Source: Streptomyces sp. NL15-2K (GTDB lineage: Bacteria; Actinomycetota; Actinomycetes; Streptomycetales; Streptomycetaceae). Taken from it: 64,000 bases of DNA. The DNA is taken from positions 8,488,501 to 8,552,500 of the forward strand of contig NZ_CP130630.1 of the NCBI RefSeq assembly GCF_030551255.1, given 5' to 3'. The translations under genes were made by a program, and so were the position numbers. Below are positions 45,716 through 54,517 of this stretch, piece after piece (the stretch's first letter is position 1; each line of letters opens with the position of its first letter). A model generated the notes under the pieces. It was not told the origin of the DNA, searched no databases, and saw only the letters and a list, made by a program, of their open reading frames with translations.

Positions 45716-48700
45716 TCAGTACACCCTCTCCGCCACCAACCCCACCTGCACCAACGGCTTCCCCCGCCGCCGAGAAACAAAGACCCCCCGCCCCGCAGGC
45801 ATCGGCCGTGGCCGAACCCCACCCAGCAGATCCCCCTCACCCGGATCACCGGCCAGAACGACGCCCTGCGCACCCAGCTCCTTCACGCGCTGCATGAACG
45901 ACTCGTACGACGCACGCCCGGCGCCGGCCGTCGACCGCGCGATGATGAACCGCACCCCCACGTCCCGGGCGAACGGCAACAGCTCCGTCAATCCCGCCAG
46001 CGGGTTCCCGCTCGACGTCGCCACCAGGTCGTAGTCGTCGATGACGACGTACACCGTCGGCCCGCGCCACCAACTCCGGTCCCGCAGCTGCTGTGCCGTG
46101 ACGTCGGCCGTCGGTGTGCGACGCTTCATCAGGTCGGCCAGGGCGGCCATGTGGTGGTCCATGGCGTTGGACATGGGGATGTACTCGGCCAGGTGGGACG
46201 ACGGCGTCACGTCCAGCAGTGAGCGCCGGTTGTCGATGACGAACAGCTTGGCCTCGTCGCCCGAGTACCGCTCCGTCACCTGCTTGATCAGCAGCCGCAG
46301 CAGGTTCGACTTGCCCGACTCGCTCTCGCCGAAGACGAGGAAGAACGGGTCCTGCTCGAAGTCGACGAAGACCGGCTCGAGGTTGTCCTCGTCGAGGGCG
46401 AAGGCGACCCCGCGGCGCGGGAAGCGATTGCCCGGAGGCAGCTGCTCGGCCGGGAACTCGCGGGGCAGCAGACGGACTTCGGGCGCGCCGGGCGCCTGCC
46501 AGTGCCGGGAGACCTCGGTCGCCAGCGCCGTCGTGGCGTCCGCCAGGTCCGTGTCGGAGGTCAGACCGTCGATGCGCGGCACCGCCGCCATGAAGTGCAG
46601 CTTCTGCGGCGCCTGTCCGCGGCCGGGCACCCCCGCGGGCACGTTCGCGGCCACCTTGCGGTCCAGCTCGGAGTCCATCGTGTCGCCGAGCCGCAGCTCC
46701 AGGCGGTTCATCAGGTGGTCCTTGAGGTTGGCCCTGACCTCCATGGAGCGTGAGGCCGTCAGGATCAGGTGGATGCCGTACCCGAGACCACGCGCCGCGA
46801 TGTCGAGGATCACCTGGTCCATCGCCTCGTAGTCCGCCCGGAAGTTGCCCCAGCCGTCGATGACCAGGAACACATCCCCCCACGGCTGATCCGTGACCGA
46901 GATGTCGCCCCGGGCCCGCCGTGCCCGGAACTCCGCGATCGACGAGATGCCCGACGAACGGAAGTACTCCTCCCGACGCGTGAGCACCCCGTACACCTCG
47001 GCCACCGTCCGCCGCACCCGCTCCGGATCAAGACGCGAGGCGACTCCGCCCACGTGCGGCAGTCCGGCCACCGCCGACATACCGCCACCGCCGAAGTCGA
47101 GGCCGTAGAACTGGACTTCGTACGGCGTGTGCGTGAGCGCGAACGCCGAGATCAGGGAGCGCAGCAGCGTCGACTTGCCGGACTGCGGGCCGCCGAGGAT
47201 CTGCATGTGGCCGGCCGCGCCGGAGAAGTCGACCCAGAGCGGGTCGCGGCGCTGCTCGTACGGCTTGTCCACCAGGCCCGCCGGTACGACCAGGCGGCCG
47301 GCGCCTTCGTAGCCCGGCTGCGTGAGCCCGCGACCCTGCACCGCCGTGAGCCCGGGCAGGAGCCCGTCCAGGGACGGCGGGCTGTCCAGCGGCGGCAGCC
47401 ACACCTGGTGGGCCGCCGGGCCCTGCGCCTCCAGCCGGCGCACGATCACGTCCAGCACGGTGTCCGCGAGGGCGTCGGCGACCTCCGGACCGTCCGAAGC
47501 CGAAGGGCGCTGCTGCGGCACCGCCGCGTACTGCACCGGCACCTCGGCCGCCGTGAACAGCACCGGCCGCCGGTCCACCGGCAGCGGGCCGCCGCCCAGC
47601 GCCGCCCGCTGTGTGCCCGAGCGGTACACGCCGGAGACGTACGCCGCCTTGAAGCGCACCATCTCGCCCGTGCCGAACTTCAGGATGCCGGAGCCCGGGA
47701 CGTTCGGCAGTTCATAGGCGTCCGGTACGCCGATCGCCGCCCGGGACTCGGCGGCGGAGAAGGTACGCAGACCGACCCGGTACGACAGGTAGGTCTCCAG
47801 ACCGCGCAGGCGGCCCTCCTCCAGGCGCTGCGAGGCCAGCAGCAGGTGCACGCCGAGCGAACGGCCGATGCGGCCGATCTGCACGAACATCTCGATGAAG
47901 TCCGGTTTCGCCGTCAAAAGCTCACTGAACTCGTCGATCACCAGCACCAAAGACGGAATGGGCTGCAGCGCCGCGCCCGCCGCGCGCGCCTTCTCGTAGT
48001 CGTGGATGTTGGCGTAGTTGCCCGCGTCGCGCAGCATCTCCTGGCGGCGGTTGAGCTCGCCGCGGATGGAGTCGCCCATGCGGTCGACCAGGGTCAGGTC
48101 GTCCGCGAGGTTGGTGATGACGGCCGCCACGTGCGGCATCTGCGCCATGCCGGCGAAGGTCGCGCCGCCCTTGAAGTCCGCCAGGACGAAGTTCAGCGTC
48201 TCCGAGGAGTGCGTCACCGCCAGGCCCAGTACCAGCGTGCGCAGCAGCTCCGACTTGCCGGAGCCGGTCGCGCCCACGCACAGACCGTGCGGGCCCATGC
48301 CCTCCTGCGCGGCCTCCTTGAGGTCCAGCATCACGGGGCGTCCGTCCTCGCCGACGCCGATCGGCACGCGCAGCCGCTCGGCCAGCGAACGCGGCCGCCA
48401 GGTGCGCTGGGTGTCGACGGACGCCGCGTCACCGAGGTTCAGCAGGTCGGTGAACTCCAGGTTGGCGAGCAGCGGTTCGCCGTCGTCCCCGCCGGAGGCC
48501 ATCCGCAGCGGGGCCAGCTGCCGGGCGAGGGCCTCGGCGGATTCGTACGAGAGGGTGTCGGGAGTCCCCTCGTAGACGGCACCGTGCCCCGACTCCAGGT
48601 GCAGTGCCTCGGGCTGTACGACGATGGAGAGCTCGCCGCCGCCGGTGGTCAGGTCGCCGGGCACGACCTCGAGGACGGTGACGCCCTGAAGCCCTTCGGG

Positions 48701-49696
48701 GTTGGCCAGGACCGAGTCGGGGGGCAGGGACAGACCGTCGAGTACGACGACGATGTGGGGCTCCTCCGGCAGGGGCGCCGCGTTCGGGTGGAAGCGCGGA
48801 CGGCCGGTCAGCCGGGTGGAGAGCAGGTTCTCCAGCTCGCGGGTGTCGCTGTCGATCAGTCTGCGGCTGCCCGCGCCGTCCACGGCACCGGGCGCTTGCG
48901 TGTGCGGCAGCCACTTGGCCCACTCCCAGTGGGGCAGGGCCTGGCGGCCCGCCGCGACCACGATGAGCAGGTCCTCGGGGGAGTGCAGCGCGGCCAGCGA
49001 GCCGGCCATGGCCCGGGCGGAGGACCGTACGGACTGCGGGTCACCGCTGATCGTGACGTGGTAGAAGGCGCGCAGCGAGACCGCCATCGGCAGGTCGTCC
49101 AGGGTGCTGTGGACGGCGAGGAAGCGCTGCATCGCGCCCGCGGTCAGCGGCTCCAGCTGCTCGACGGGGGCGGTCTCCGGGGTGACCAGGGTGGTGGCGA
49201 GGGACTGCGAGCCGAGGCCGATGCGGACCTGGGCGAAGTCCTCGTCGCCGGGCCGCCGTTCCCACACCCGGCTGCCCTCGGCGACCAGGGCCCACAGCTG
49301 TTCGGGGGAGGGGTGGAGGAAGTACTGCGCGTCGCGCTGTGCCTTGGCCGTGTCGAGGGCCGTGCGCCGGGTCTGCGCCAGGTAGCCCAGGTAGTCGCGG
49401 CGCATGTCCGCCAACTGCCCCTGGGAGCCGCGGCGGAAGCGGATCACCATCGCGATGGACATGGCGATCGTCGAAGCGATCATGATCATGCCCATGATCT
49501 TCATGAACGGCTGCCCGTTCGTGAAGAAGAAGACCACCGAGCCACCCATGCCGAGCGTCGGCAGGAGTTGCATCAGCACGCTTTCCTGGTGCCCCCGCGG
49601 CAGTTCGGGCGGAGGCTGCAGGACGATCTCCTGCGTGGACACTTCGGACGGCAGCGCCCGAGGCGGGCGCTTCACGACGATGTGGCTCACTGTCAC
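45716..49696 (-). CDS. eccC: Type VII secretion ATPase EccC (FtsK/SpoIIIE type)
   Basis: EccC is the motor ATPase that recognises WXG substrates and drives export. The 1326-residue single-chain form starts with a cytoplasmic segment and two membrane helices (about residues 45-90). Three FtsK-like ATPase domains follow. Domain 1 has Walker A GATGSGKSELL (about residue 478) and Walker B LVLVIDEFSELL. Domain 2 has GGPQSGKSTLL (about 839) and FLVIDGWGNF. Domain 3 has GESESGKSNLL (about 1127) and YVVIDDYDLV. Only domain 1 has the catalytic DE pair, as in other EccC proteins. It is divergent from eccD. Confidence 0.97.
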   Translation of the reverse strand: MTVSHIVVKRPPRALPSEVSTQEIVLQPPPELPRGHQESVLMQLLPTLGMGGSVVFFFTNGQPFMKIMGMIMIASTIAMSIAMVIRFRRGSQGQLADMRRDYLGYLAQTRRTALDTAKAQRDAQYFLHPSPEQLWALVAEGSRVWERRPGDEDFAQVRIGLGSQSLATTLVTPETAPVEQLEPLTAGAMQRFLAVHSTLDDLPMAVSLRAFYHVTISGDPQSVRSSARAMAGSLAALHSPEDLLIVVAAGRQALPHWEWAKWLPHTQAPGAVDGAGSRRLIDSDTRELENLLSTRLTGRPRFHPNAAPLPEEPHIVVVLDGLSLPPDSVLANPEGLQGVTVLEVVPGDLTTGGGELSIVVQPEALHLESGHGAVYEGTPDTLSYESAEALARQLAPLRMASGGDDGEPLLANLEFTDLLNLGDAASVDTQRTWRPRSLAERLRVPIGVGEDGRPVMLDLKEAAQEGMGPHGLCVGATGSGKSELLRTLVLGLAVTHSSETLNFVLADFKGGATFAGMAQMPHVAAVITNLADDLTLVDRMGDSIRGELNRRQEMLRDAGNYANIHDYEKARAAGAALQPIPSLVLVIDEFSELLTAKPDFIEMFVQIGRIGRSLGVHLLLASQRLEEGRLRGLETYLSYRVGLRTFSAAESRAAIGVPDAYELPNVPGSGILKFGTGEMVRFKAAYVSGVYRSGTQRAALGGGPLPVDRRPVLFTAAEVPVQYAAVPQQRPSASDGPEVADALADTVLDVIVRRLEAQGPAAHQVWLPPLDSPPSLDGLLPGLTAVQGRGLTQPGYEGAGRLVVPAGLVDKPYEQRRDPLWVDFSGAAGHMQILGGPQSGKSTLLRSLISAFALTHTPYEVQFYGLDFGGGGMSAVAGLPHVGGVASRLDPERVRRTVAEVYGVLTRREEYFRSSGISSIAEFRARRARGDISVTDQPWGDVFLVIDGWGNFRADYEAMDQVILDIAARGLGYGIHLILTASRSMEVRANLKDHLMNRLELRLGDTMDSELDRKVAANVPAGVPGRGQAPQKLHFMAAVPRIDGLTSDTDLADATTALATEVSRHWQAPGAPEVRLLPREFPAEQLPPGNRFPRRGVAFALDEDNLEPVFVDFEQDPFFLVFGESESGKSNLLRLLIKQVTERYSGDEAKLFVIDNRRSLLDVTPSSHLAEYIPMSNAMDHHMAALADLMKRRTPTADVTAQQLRDRSWWRGPTVYVVIDDYDLVATSSGNPLAGLTELLPFARDVGVRFIIARSTAGAGRASYESFMQRVKELGAQGVVLAGDPGEGDLLGGVRPRPMPAGRGVFVSRRRGKPLVQVGLVAERVY

Positions 49697-50003
49697 CCAT
49701 TCCCTTGGCCGGCCCGAGAGTCCGTCCGCCGCCCCGTGTCAGGCGGACGCAGGCCGCCGCGTGATCCTACTGACTTCGACGGACACGAGGGGGCGGTAGG
49801 GTGCCGGATGTTCGCGTCAGCACACGGGAGTTGAGCTGGAGCAATGGGGCATTCCGCGCGATCTGGCGGGATGCGGAACCCCGGCGACGGCACGACGGCA
49901 CCGTTCTCGCCGCCTCGCCGCATCGTCGGTCACAGGAGGCGGGGGAAATCACGCAGGATTTCCCTACCGTAGGCACAAAATCATCACTGAGGGGGAGCAG
50001 CAG
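49697..50003 (+). promoter_or_regulatory. Divergent eccC/eccD promoter region with inverted repeat
   Basis: This 307-bp gap holds promoters for both genes. A perfect 8-bp inverted repeat, GGGAAATC (49943-49950) and GATTTCCC (49957-49964) with a 6-nt spacer, lies 40 nt before eccD. It is directly followed by TACCGT, which could be a -10 box. It is a candidate operator. No gene is seen in the gap. Confidence 0.45.
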
Positions 50004-51512
50004 GTGAGCATGACGGCCTCCGCGGCAGCCACCGGAGGACCCGGTACGGGAACTCCCGCCGGTGCGGGCACGGGTCTCGGTTTCTGCCGCGTCACGATCG
50101 TCGCGCCCGACAGCCGGATCGACGTGGCCCTGCCCGACGACATCCCGGTCGCGGACATCTATCCGGAGATCCTCAGGCTCTCCCAGCAGAGCTCCGGCGA
50201 GGGCGCACCCGTCGGCTACCACCTGGTACGCCGGGACGGCACCGTCCTCGACAGCTCCCGTTCCTTCACCGCCCAGCGCATCCTCGACGGCGAACTCCTC
50301 ACGCTGCGTCCCTTCTCCGAGTCGCTGCCTCCCGCCGTCTTCGACGACGTCTCCGAAGCGGTCGCCTCCGCCGTGACCAGCGAACGCACCTTGTGGAGCG
50401 GCGACTTGACGCGCGCCGCGGGCCTCGTCGGAGGAGGCGTACTGCCGGTCCTGCTCGCCTTCGTGGCCTGGATGGGCGACCCGCTCCACGACATGCACAG
50501 CCTGCCCGGCATCCTCGCCGGGGTCGCCGGTGTCCTCCTGGTCGTTCTCGCGTGCGTACGCGCGCGGGTCTACGACGACCGGGCCTCGGCCATCGCCCTG
50601 GGACTCGGCGCCCTCCCCAACGTCGGCGTGGCCGGCTCGGGTCTGCTGCCGCTCGCCGACGGACAGGGCATCGGCAAGCTTCAGTTCCTCCTCGCCTGCG
50701 CGGCGGTGCTGCTGGCCTCGGTCCTGCTCACCCTGTGCTCGCCGAGCGGGGACGGCCCGTTCGTCGCCTTCGTCTTCGCCTCCGCCATCGGCCTGCTCGC
50801 CGTGTTCGCGGCGACCCTCGCCGACTGGACGCCTTCGGAGATCGGTGCCCTGTGCGCCCCGATCGCCGTCGGAGGCCTGGCCTTCCTGCCGGGCCTCTCG
50901 ATGCGCTTCGCCCGGCTCCCGATCGGCTTCGACACCCCGAACACCGCCCCGCGCAGCGCGTACGACACCGACCCCACGCCCCAGGAACCGGTCGACGCCG
51001 AGCGGGTCACCGCCAAGGCGCGGCGCGGACACGAACTCCTGGTCGGCCTGGTGGGCGGCTGCGCGCTGATCGCCGTCGGCTCCTCGGCCGTCCTCGGCTT
51101 CTCCTCGAACGTCTGGGCCCAACTCCTCGCCCTCGCGACCGGCATGGCCCTGCTGATGCGCGCCCACCTCTTCCGGTACACCGCCCAGGTCGTCCCCGTC
51201 CTGGCCGGCGGTCTCGCCTGCCTCGTGCTGCTCGGCCTCGGGCTGGCCCTCAACCCGCCGCACTCGATCGTCCGCGAGGCCCTCACGGGCGACCGCGCCG
51301 ACCTCGACATCCGGACCATCTGGCTCGTCGCGGCGATCGCCGCGGCGGCCGCGCTCGTCACGGCGATCGGCCTGATCGTCTCGCGCGGCGGCCTCACCCC
51401 CTTCTGGGGACGCTTCCTGGAGATCGCCGAGGGCTTCGTGCTGCTGACCCTGGTGCCGCTGGCACTCGCCGTCTTCGACGTGTACACGACCGCACGGTCG
51501 ATGACGAGCTGA
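50004..51512 (+). CDS. eccD: Type VII secretion integral membrane protein EccD
   Basis: EccD forms the central membrane vestibule of the ESX complex. The 502-residue protein has a Gly/Thr-rich start and an N-terminal ubiquitin-like domain (about residues 25-105: RVTIVAPDSRIDVALPDDIPV). Eleven or so membrane helices follow, beginning LPVLLAFVAWMG and ending AEGFVLLTLVPLALAVFDVY. A cytoplasmic loop in the middle (RSAYDTDPTPQEPVDAERV) is typical. GTG start with GGGGGAG upstream. Confidence 0.95.
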   Translation: MSMTASAAATGGPGTGTPAGAGTGLGFCRVTIVAPDSRIDVALPDDIPVADIYPEILRLSQQSSGEGAPVGYHLVRRDGTVLDSSRSFTAQRILDGELLTLRPFSESLPPAVFDDVSEAVASAVTSERTLWSGDLTRAAGLVGGGVLPVLLAFVAWMGDPLHDMHSLPGILAGVAGVLLVVLACVRARVYDDRASAIALGLGALPNVGVAGSGLLPLADGQGIGKLQFLLACAAVLLASVLLTLCSPSGDGPFVAFVFASAIGLLAVFAATLADWTPSEIGALCAPIAVGGLAFLPGLSMRFARLPIGFDTPNTAPRSAYDTDPTPQEPVDAERVTAKARRGHELLVGLVGGCALIAVGSSAVLGFSSNVWAQLLALATGMALLMRAHLFRYTAQVVPVLAGGLACLVLLGLGLALNPPHSIVREALTGDRADLDIRTIWLVAAIAAAAALVTAIGLIVSRGGLTPFWGRFLEIAEGFVLLTLVPLALAVFDVYTTARSMTS

Positions 51513-51550
51513 TCCGGCCGTGCCGGCACTGAGTGAAGGGACTCTCGAGC

Positions 51551-53047
51551 GTGAGCTTCGGCCCACCTCCATCGATATACACCGAGTCGACGCTGGCGGC
51601 GGACCAGGCCCGGGCAAGGCGCCGCAGGCGGGTCTTCGGCGTGGTGGCCGCGGTGGCCGTCGTCCTGTGCGCGGGCGGTGCGCTCATGTGGTCGGGGTCC
51701 GGCGACCGGCCGTCGGACGACAAGCCGTCGGCGACCCGGCAGGCGCCTGACGACATCAGGGAGACGACCGAGAAGGTCCCCAGCTCCCCCGAGGGCCGGC
51801 TGATGATCGAGCACGACGAGGAGAACCTCTCCAAGAGCACCGACGCCAACCCCCGTTACGCGCCCGGCACTTGGGCCACGGACAAGATCCTCGCCAAGGG
51901 CGTCGCCACCCGCATCGAGGGCTACAACATCGCCCTCGATGCCGACGAGATGGCCTGGACCCTCAAGCTGGGCGGCCACATCTGCGCCACCAGCAGGCAC
52001 GTCACCGCGGACGGTCGTACGGCGGTCGTCATCCAGCCCCCGCAGCCCAAGGGTTCGGAGAAGGACGGCGTCTGCGATCAGGTGGTGTTCTTCGACCTGA
52101 ACACCGGCAAGAAGCTGTGGCAGAAGAAGATGCCCGCGGCGAACACCGCCTACGTCACGAACACCAATCTCACCTTGACGAAGGGCGTCGTCGCCGTGGC
52201 CTGGGGGCGCGGCTCCGTGGCGTACGACATGAAGAACGGTACGCAGCTCTGGAACAGCACGACCACCTCCAAGTGCGAGGACAAGGCCTTCGCCGGCGGA
52301 CGCGCACTGCTGGCCCTGCTCAGCTGCGGAGAGCTGCCCGACACCACGTACCAGGTCCAGAAGCTGGAACCGCGCACGGGCAAGGTCCAGTGGACGCACA
52401 GGGTCGCCAGTGGAGTCCAGACGGTCTACCTGCCCTCGTCCGATCCGCCGGTGCTCGCCGTGGCGGCGGGAGACAGCGTGGTGACCGATCTGATCTCGCT
52501 CGACGGCGAGGGCAAGAACGTCGCCACCATCTCCTTGACCGGCTATGACGCCAAGTGCGGCGCCCGGTACTTCGCGCTGTCGTACTTCGGTACGTTCGAG
52601 AACTGCGACGGAGTGGTCGTGGGACGGACCCAGGCCTACGTCATGAGCAAGGAAGACCTCGGCACCGAACAGGTGGATGACTGGATCATCGCGTTCGACC
52701 TCAAGTCGGGCAAGACCGCCGGCAAGTTCGACGGGCGTGATCTGCAGATGGTCTATCCGCTGAGGATGAACGGCGACGAGTTGCTGATCTACCGGCGGGG
52801 TTCGGGCAACATCGGACCGGCGGCTGTGGTGAGCTGGAACCCGCGGACCGACAAGGAGACCCCGTACCTCTTCTTCACACTCCCGGAGGACGACGAGTTC
52901 AAACTCAGCGATCCGGAACAGTCGGACATCATCTTTGAAAAGGGGCGAGTCTTCTTCGCGAAGCGGGAACTGGTCCGCGACGACGAGTACCCCACGGATT
53001 CAGTGTTGATGGCCATCGGCATCGGGCCTGCCGGACTCAAGCACTGA
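51551..53047 (+). CDS. Membrane-anchored PQQ-like beta-propeller protein
   Basis: A 498-residue protein with a short cytoplasmic N-terminus (FGPPPSIYTEST), a basic RRRRRVFG segment, one membrane helix (about residues 28-46), and an extracytoplasmic domain with beta-propeller strands of the PQQ-binding-like type (FFDLNTGKKLWQKKM, YDMKNGTQLWNS, LEPRTGKVQW, FDLKSGKTAGKF). Function unknown; it follows eccD by 38 nt in the same operon and probably supports the ESX machine at the cell surface (inference). GTG 51551 is preferred over GTG 51533 because GAAGGGA lies 9 nt upstream. Confidence 0.8.
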   Translation: MSFGPPPSIYTESTLAADQARARRRRRVFGVVAAVAVVLCAGGALMWSGSGDRPSDDKPSATRQAPDDIRETTEKVPSSPEGRLMIEHDEENLSKSTDANPRYAPGTWATDKILAKGVATRIEGYNIALDADEMAWTLKLGGHICATSRHVTADGRTAVVIQPPQPKGSEKDGVCDQVVFFDLNTGKKLWQKKMPAANTAYVTNTNLTLTKGVVAVAWGRGSVAYDMKNGTQLWNSTTTSKCEDKAFAGGRALLALLSCGELPDTTYQVQKLEPRTGKVQWTHRVASGVQTVYLPSSDPPVLAVAAGDSVVTDLISLDGEGKNVATISLTGYDAKCGARYFALSYFGTFENCDGVVVGRTQAYVMSKEDLGTEQVDDWIIAFDLKSGKTAGKFDGRDLQMVYPLRMNGDELLIYRRGSGNIGPAAVVSWNPRTDKETPYLFFTLPEDDEFKLSDPEQSDIIFEKGRVFFAKRELVRDDEYPTDSVLMAIGIGPAGLKH

Positions 53048-53067
53048 CGGAACGAACCAGGAACGAA

Positions 53068-53105
53068 CCAGGGGGGGGCGGCACGGACCCGTGCCGCCCC
53101 CCCTG
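53068..53105 (+). terminator. Bidirectional terminator at the right end of the ESX locus
   Basis: A G-run arm (53068-53086) and its complement (about 53088-53105) form an 18-bp stem with one bulged G and a very short loop. It lies between the convergent propeller and BldB-like genes. Confidence 0.8.
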
Positions 53106-53113
53106 GTGTGCGC

Positions 53114-53413
53114 TCACTCCGCGGAGAGCCCCCCATTGTGCGGCGCCGGCTCCAGATCGAACTCCCCGTCCCGCGCCCCCAGCACGAACGCCCGCCACTC
53201 CGCCTCCGTGTACCGCAGCACGGTGTCCGGATCGAGCGACGACCGCATGGCCACGGCCCCGCCGGGAAGGTAGGCGATCTCGACCCGCTCCTCGTGCTCC
53301 TCGGTGCCCGGCGCGCTGTGCCACTCGACGCCGGAGATGTCGAGGGCGTACAGCTCGTCCCTCTCTCGCTCCTTGCGCGCCTTGAGCTGTTCCTTGTCCT
53401 CGGCCTCGGCCAT
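53114..53413 (-). CDS. bldB: BldB-like DUF397 protein
   Basis: A 99-residue DUF397 protein with an unusually long charged N-terminal helix (EDKEQLKARKERERDELYAL), then VEWHSAPGTEEHEERVEIAY, AVAMRSSLDPDTVLRYTEAEW and FVLGARDGEFDLE. Length and layout match BldB, the small developmental protein needed for aerial growth and antibiotic production in Streptomyces. Unlike typical DUF397 genes it has no XRE gene beside it. Placement at the edge of the ESX locus also fits what I recall of bldB. The symbol is given with moderate confidence; DUF397 membership is firm. Confidence 0.65.
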   Translation of the reverse strand: MAEAEDKEQLKARKERERDELYALDISGVEWHSAPGTEEHEERVEIAYLPGGAVAMRSSLDPDTVLRYTEAEWRAFVLGARDGEFDLEPAPHNGGLSAE

Positions 53414-53824
53414 CGCGGCTCGGTCCTTCCTTCTGTGCCAACGAGCTGTGCGGCCACCCTACTTGCAGCCGTTCCCCCTGGTCAGGGGTTCGCGGATGTA
53501 CGCCCAGGGCGCCGGCGGACGCGTCGAACTCCCGTCCACCCCACGAGTGTCAACGTGAAGTTGACGGAAGTGACGCTGATCGCACACCGCCCCGGCACCG
53601 GACCCGCGCCGGGCGCCATGGTCGCCCTGAGCCCGCTCCCGCCCCCGGACAGAGGCATCGTGCCAGGCTGGTAAGCTGTGCGGTGGCCGTTTGTGTACGC
53701 GCCCCCGGAGCCCCAGGCCCTGGAGGCCGCGCCCAGCGGATCCCCGCCTCCCGAGTAACGGAAGCTTCCCCGCGATGAAGACCGGGGGCACTCGGTGGCC
53801 ATTCACAGACTATGAGGAGTACGC
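53414..53824 (+). promoter_or_regulatory. 411-bp bldB/rpsO divergent region with probable rpsO promoter and leader
   Basis: No gene is seen. TAAGCT at 53672-53677 with GGACAG upstream (19-nt spacing) is a possible rpsO promoter that would leave a leader of about 140 nt. TTGACG at 53561 is a second -35-like box without a matching -10. In S. coelicolor rpsO has more than one promoter, which would suit two start sites here. Confidence 0.4.
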
Positions 53825-54112
53825 GTGTCGCTCGACGCCGCTACGAAGAAGCAGATCATGACCGAGTTCGGCACCAAGGAGGGTGACACCGGCTCCCCCG
53901 AGGTCCAGGTCGCTCTGCTGTCGCGTCGGATCTCCGACCTGACCGAGCACCTCAAGACCCACAAGCACGACCACCACTCCCGCCGTGGTCTGCTGATTCT
54001 GGTCGGTCAGCGCCGCCGCCTGCTGCAGTACCTCGCCAAGAAGGACATCCAGCGCTTCCGTGCGCTGGTCGACCGCCTCGGCATCCGCCGCGGTGCGGCG
54101 GGCGCCAAGTAA
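53825..54112 (+). CDS. rpsO: 30S ribosomal protein S15
   Basis: S15 binds helices 20-22 of 16S rRNA in the platform of the small subunit. The 95-residue protein has the hallmark [36 protein letters not shown], and [17 protein letters not shown] start. It is followed by a strong hairpin and then pnp, the conserved rpsO-pnp pair in which PNPase levels are controlled through the intergenic RNA. Confidence 0.98.
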   Translation: MSLDAATKKQIMTEFGTKEGDTGSPEVQVALLSRRISDLTEHLKTHKHDHHSRRGLLILVGQRRRLLQYLAKKDIQRFRALVDRLGIRRGAAGAK

Positions 54113-54123
54113 GTCGCCTTGAG

Positions 54124-54156
54124 GGGAGCGGTTCCCGGGGTATGGGGACCGCTCCC
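54124..54156 (+). terminator. rpsO-pnp intergenic hairpin
   Basis: A 13-bp stem (54124-54136 with 54144-54156) with a single T-G wobble and a 7-nt loop is followed by TTT. It lies 12 nt after rpsO. In Streptomyces this intergenic hairpin is known as an RNase III processing and attenuation site; here the assignment rests on structure and position. Confidence 0.85.
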
Positions 54157-54160
54157 TTTG

Positions 54161-54200
54161 CTGTACACACGGCTCTGCTGCTGTACACACGGCTCTGCGC
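54161..54200 (+). repeat. 20-bp tandem duplication in the rpsO-pnp gap
   Basis: CTGTACACACGGCTCTG occurs at 54161-54177 and again at 54181-54197, a period of exactly 20 bp, directly after the intergenic hairpin. The unit contains the palindrome GTAC and TGTACA. Confidence 0.85.
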
Positions 54201-54517
54201 ACAGGCGCCGCACGTGCGAAACGTGCGGAGTGTCACTGACGCTTTGTAGTGTGGTAGCACAACGCAACAACGCATTACGTACGACAGAGCGTGATGACCC
54301 GAGCCCACAGGGGTAGGGCGACATCACCAGACGCACGAACATCACAAGACGAACGAGGAGAAGCGCGCCTCGCCGCCGCCGGTCCTCGGTAGTGGCCCCC
54401 GTGGGCACGAGCCCCGGGTGCTTCGATCGAAGACCGGCCCGCACCAGACGGAGCGCTTCTCCGCCACCGTCCCCCCGCCACAGGGGCGAGAGGGACGAAG
54501 ACGAGGAGAAAACGCTA

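Noticed and set aside
46769..49834. 1021-codon plus-strand open frame opposite eccC
   Set aside because: eccC has all family motifs on the other strand; the antisense product is Arg/His/Gln-rich noise.
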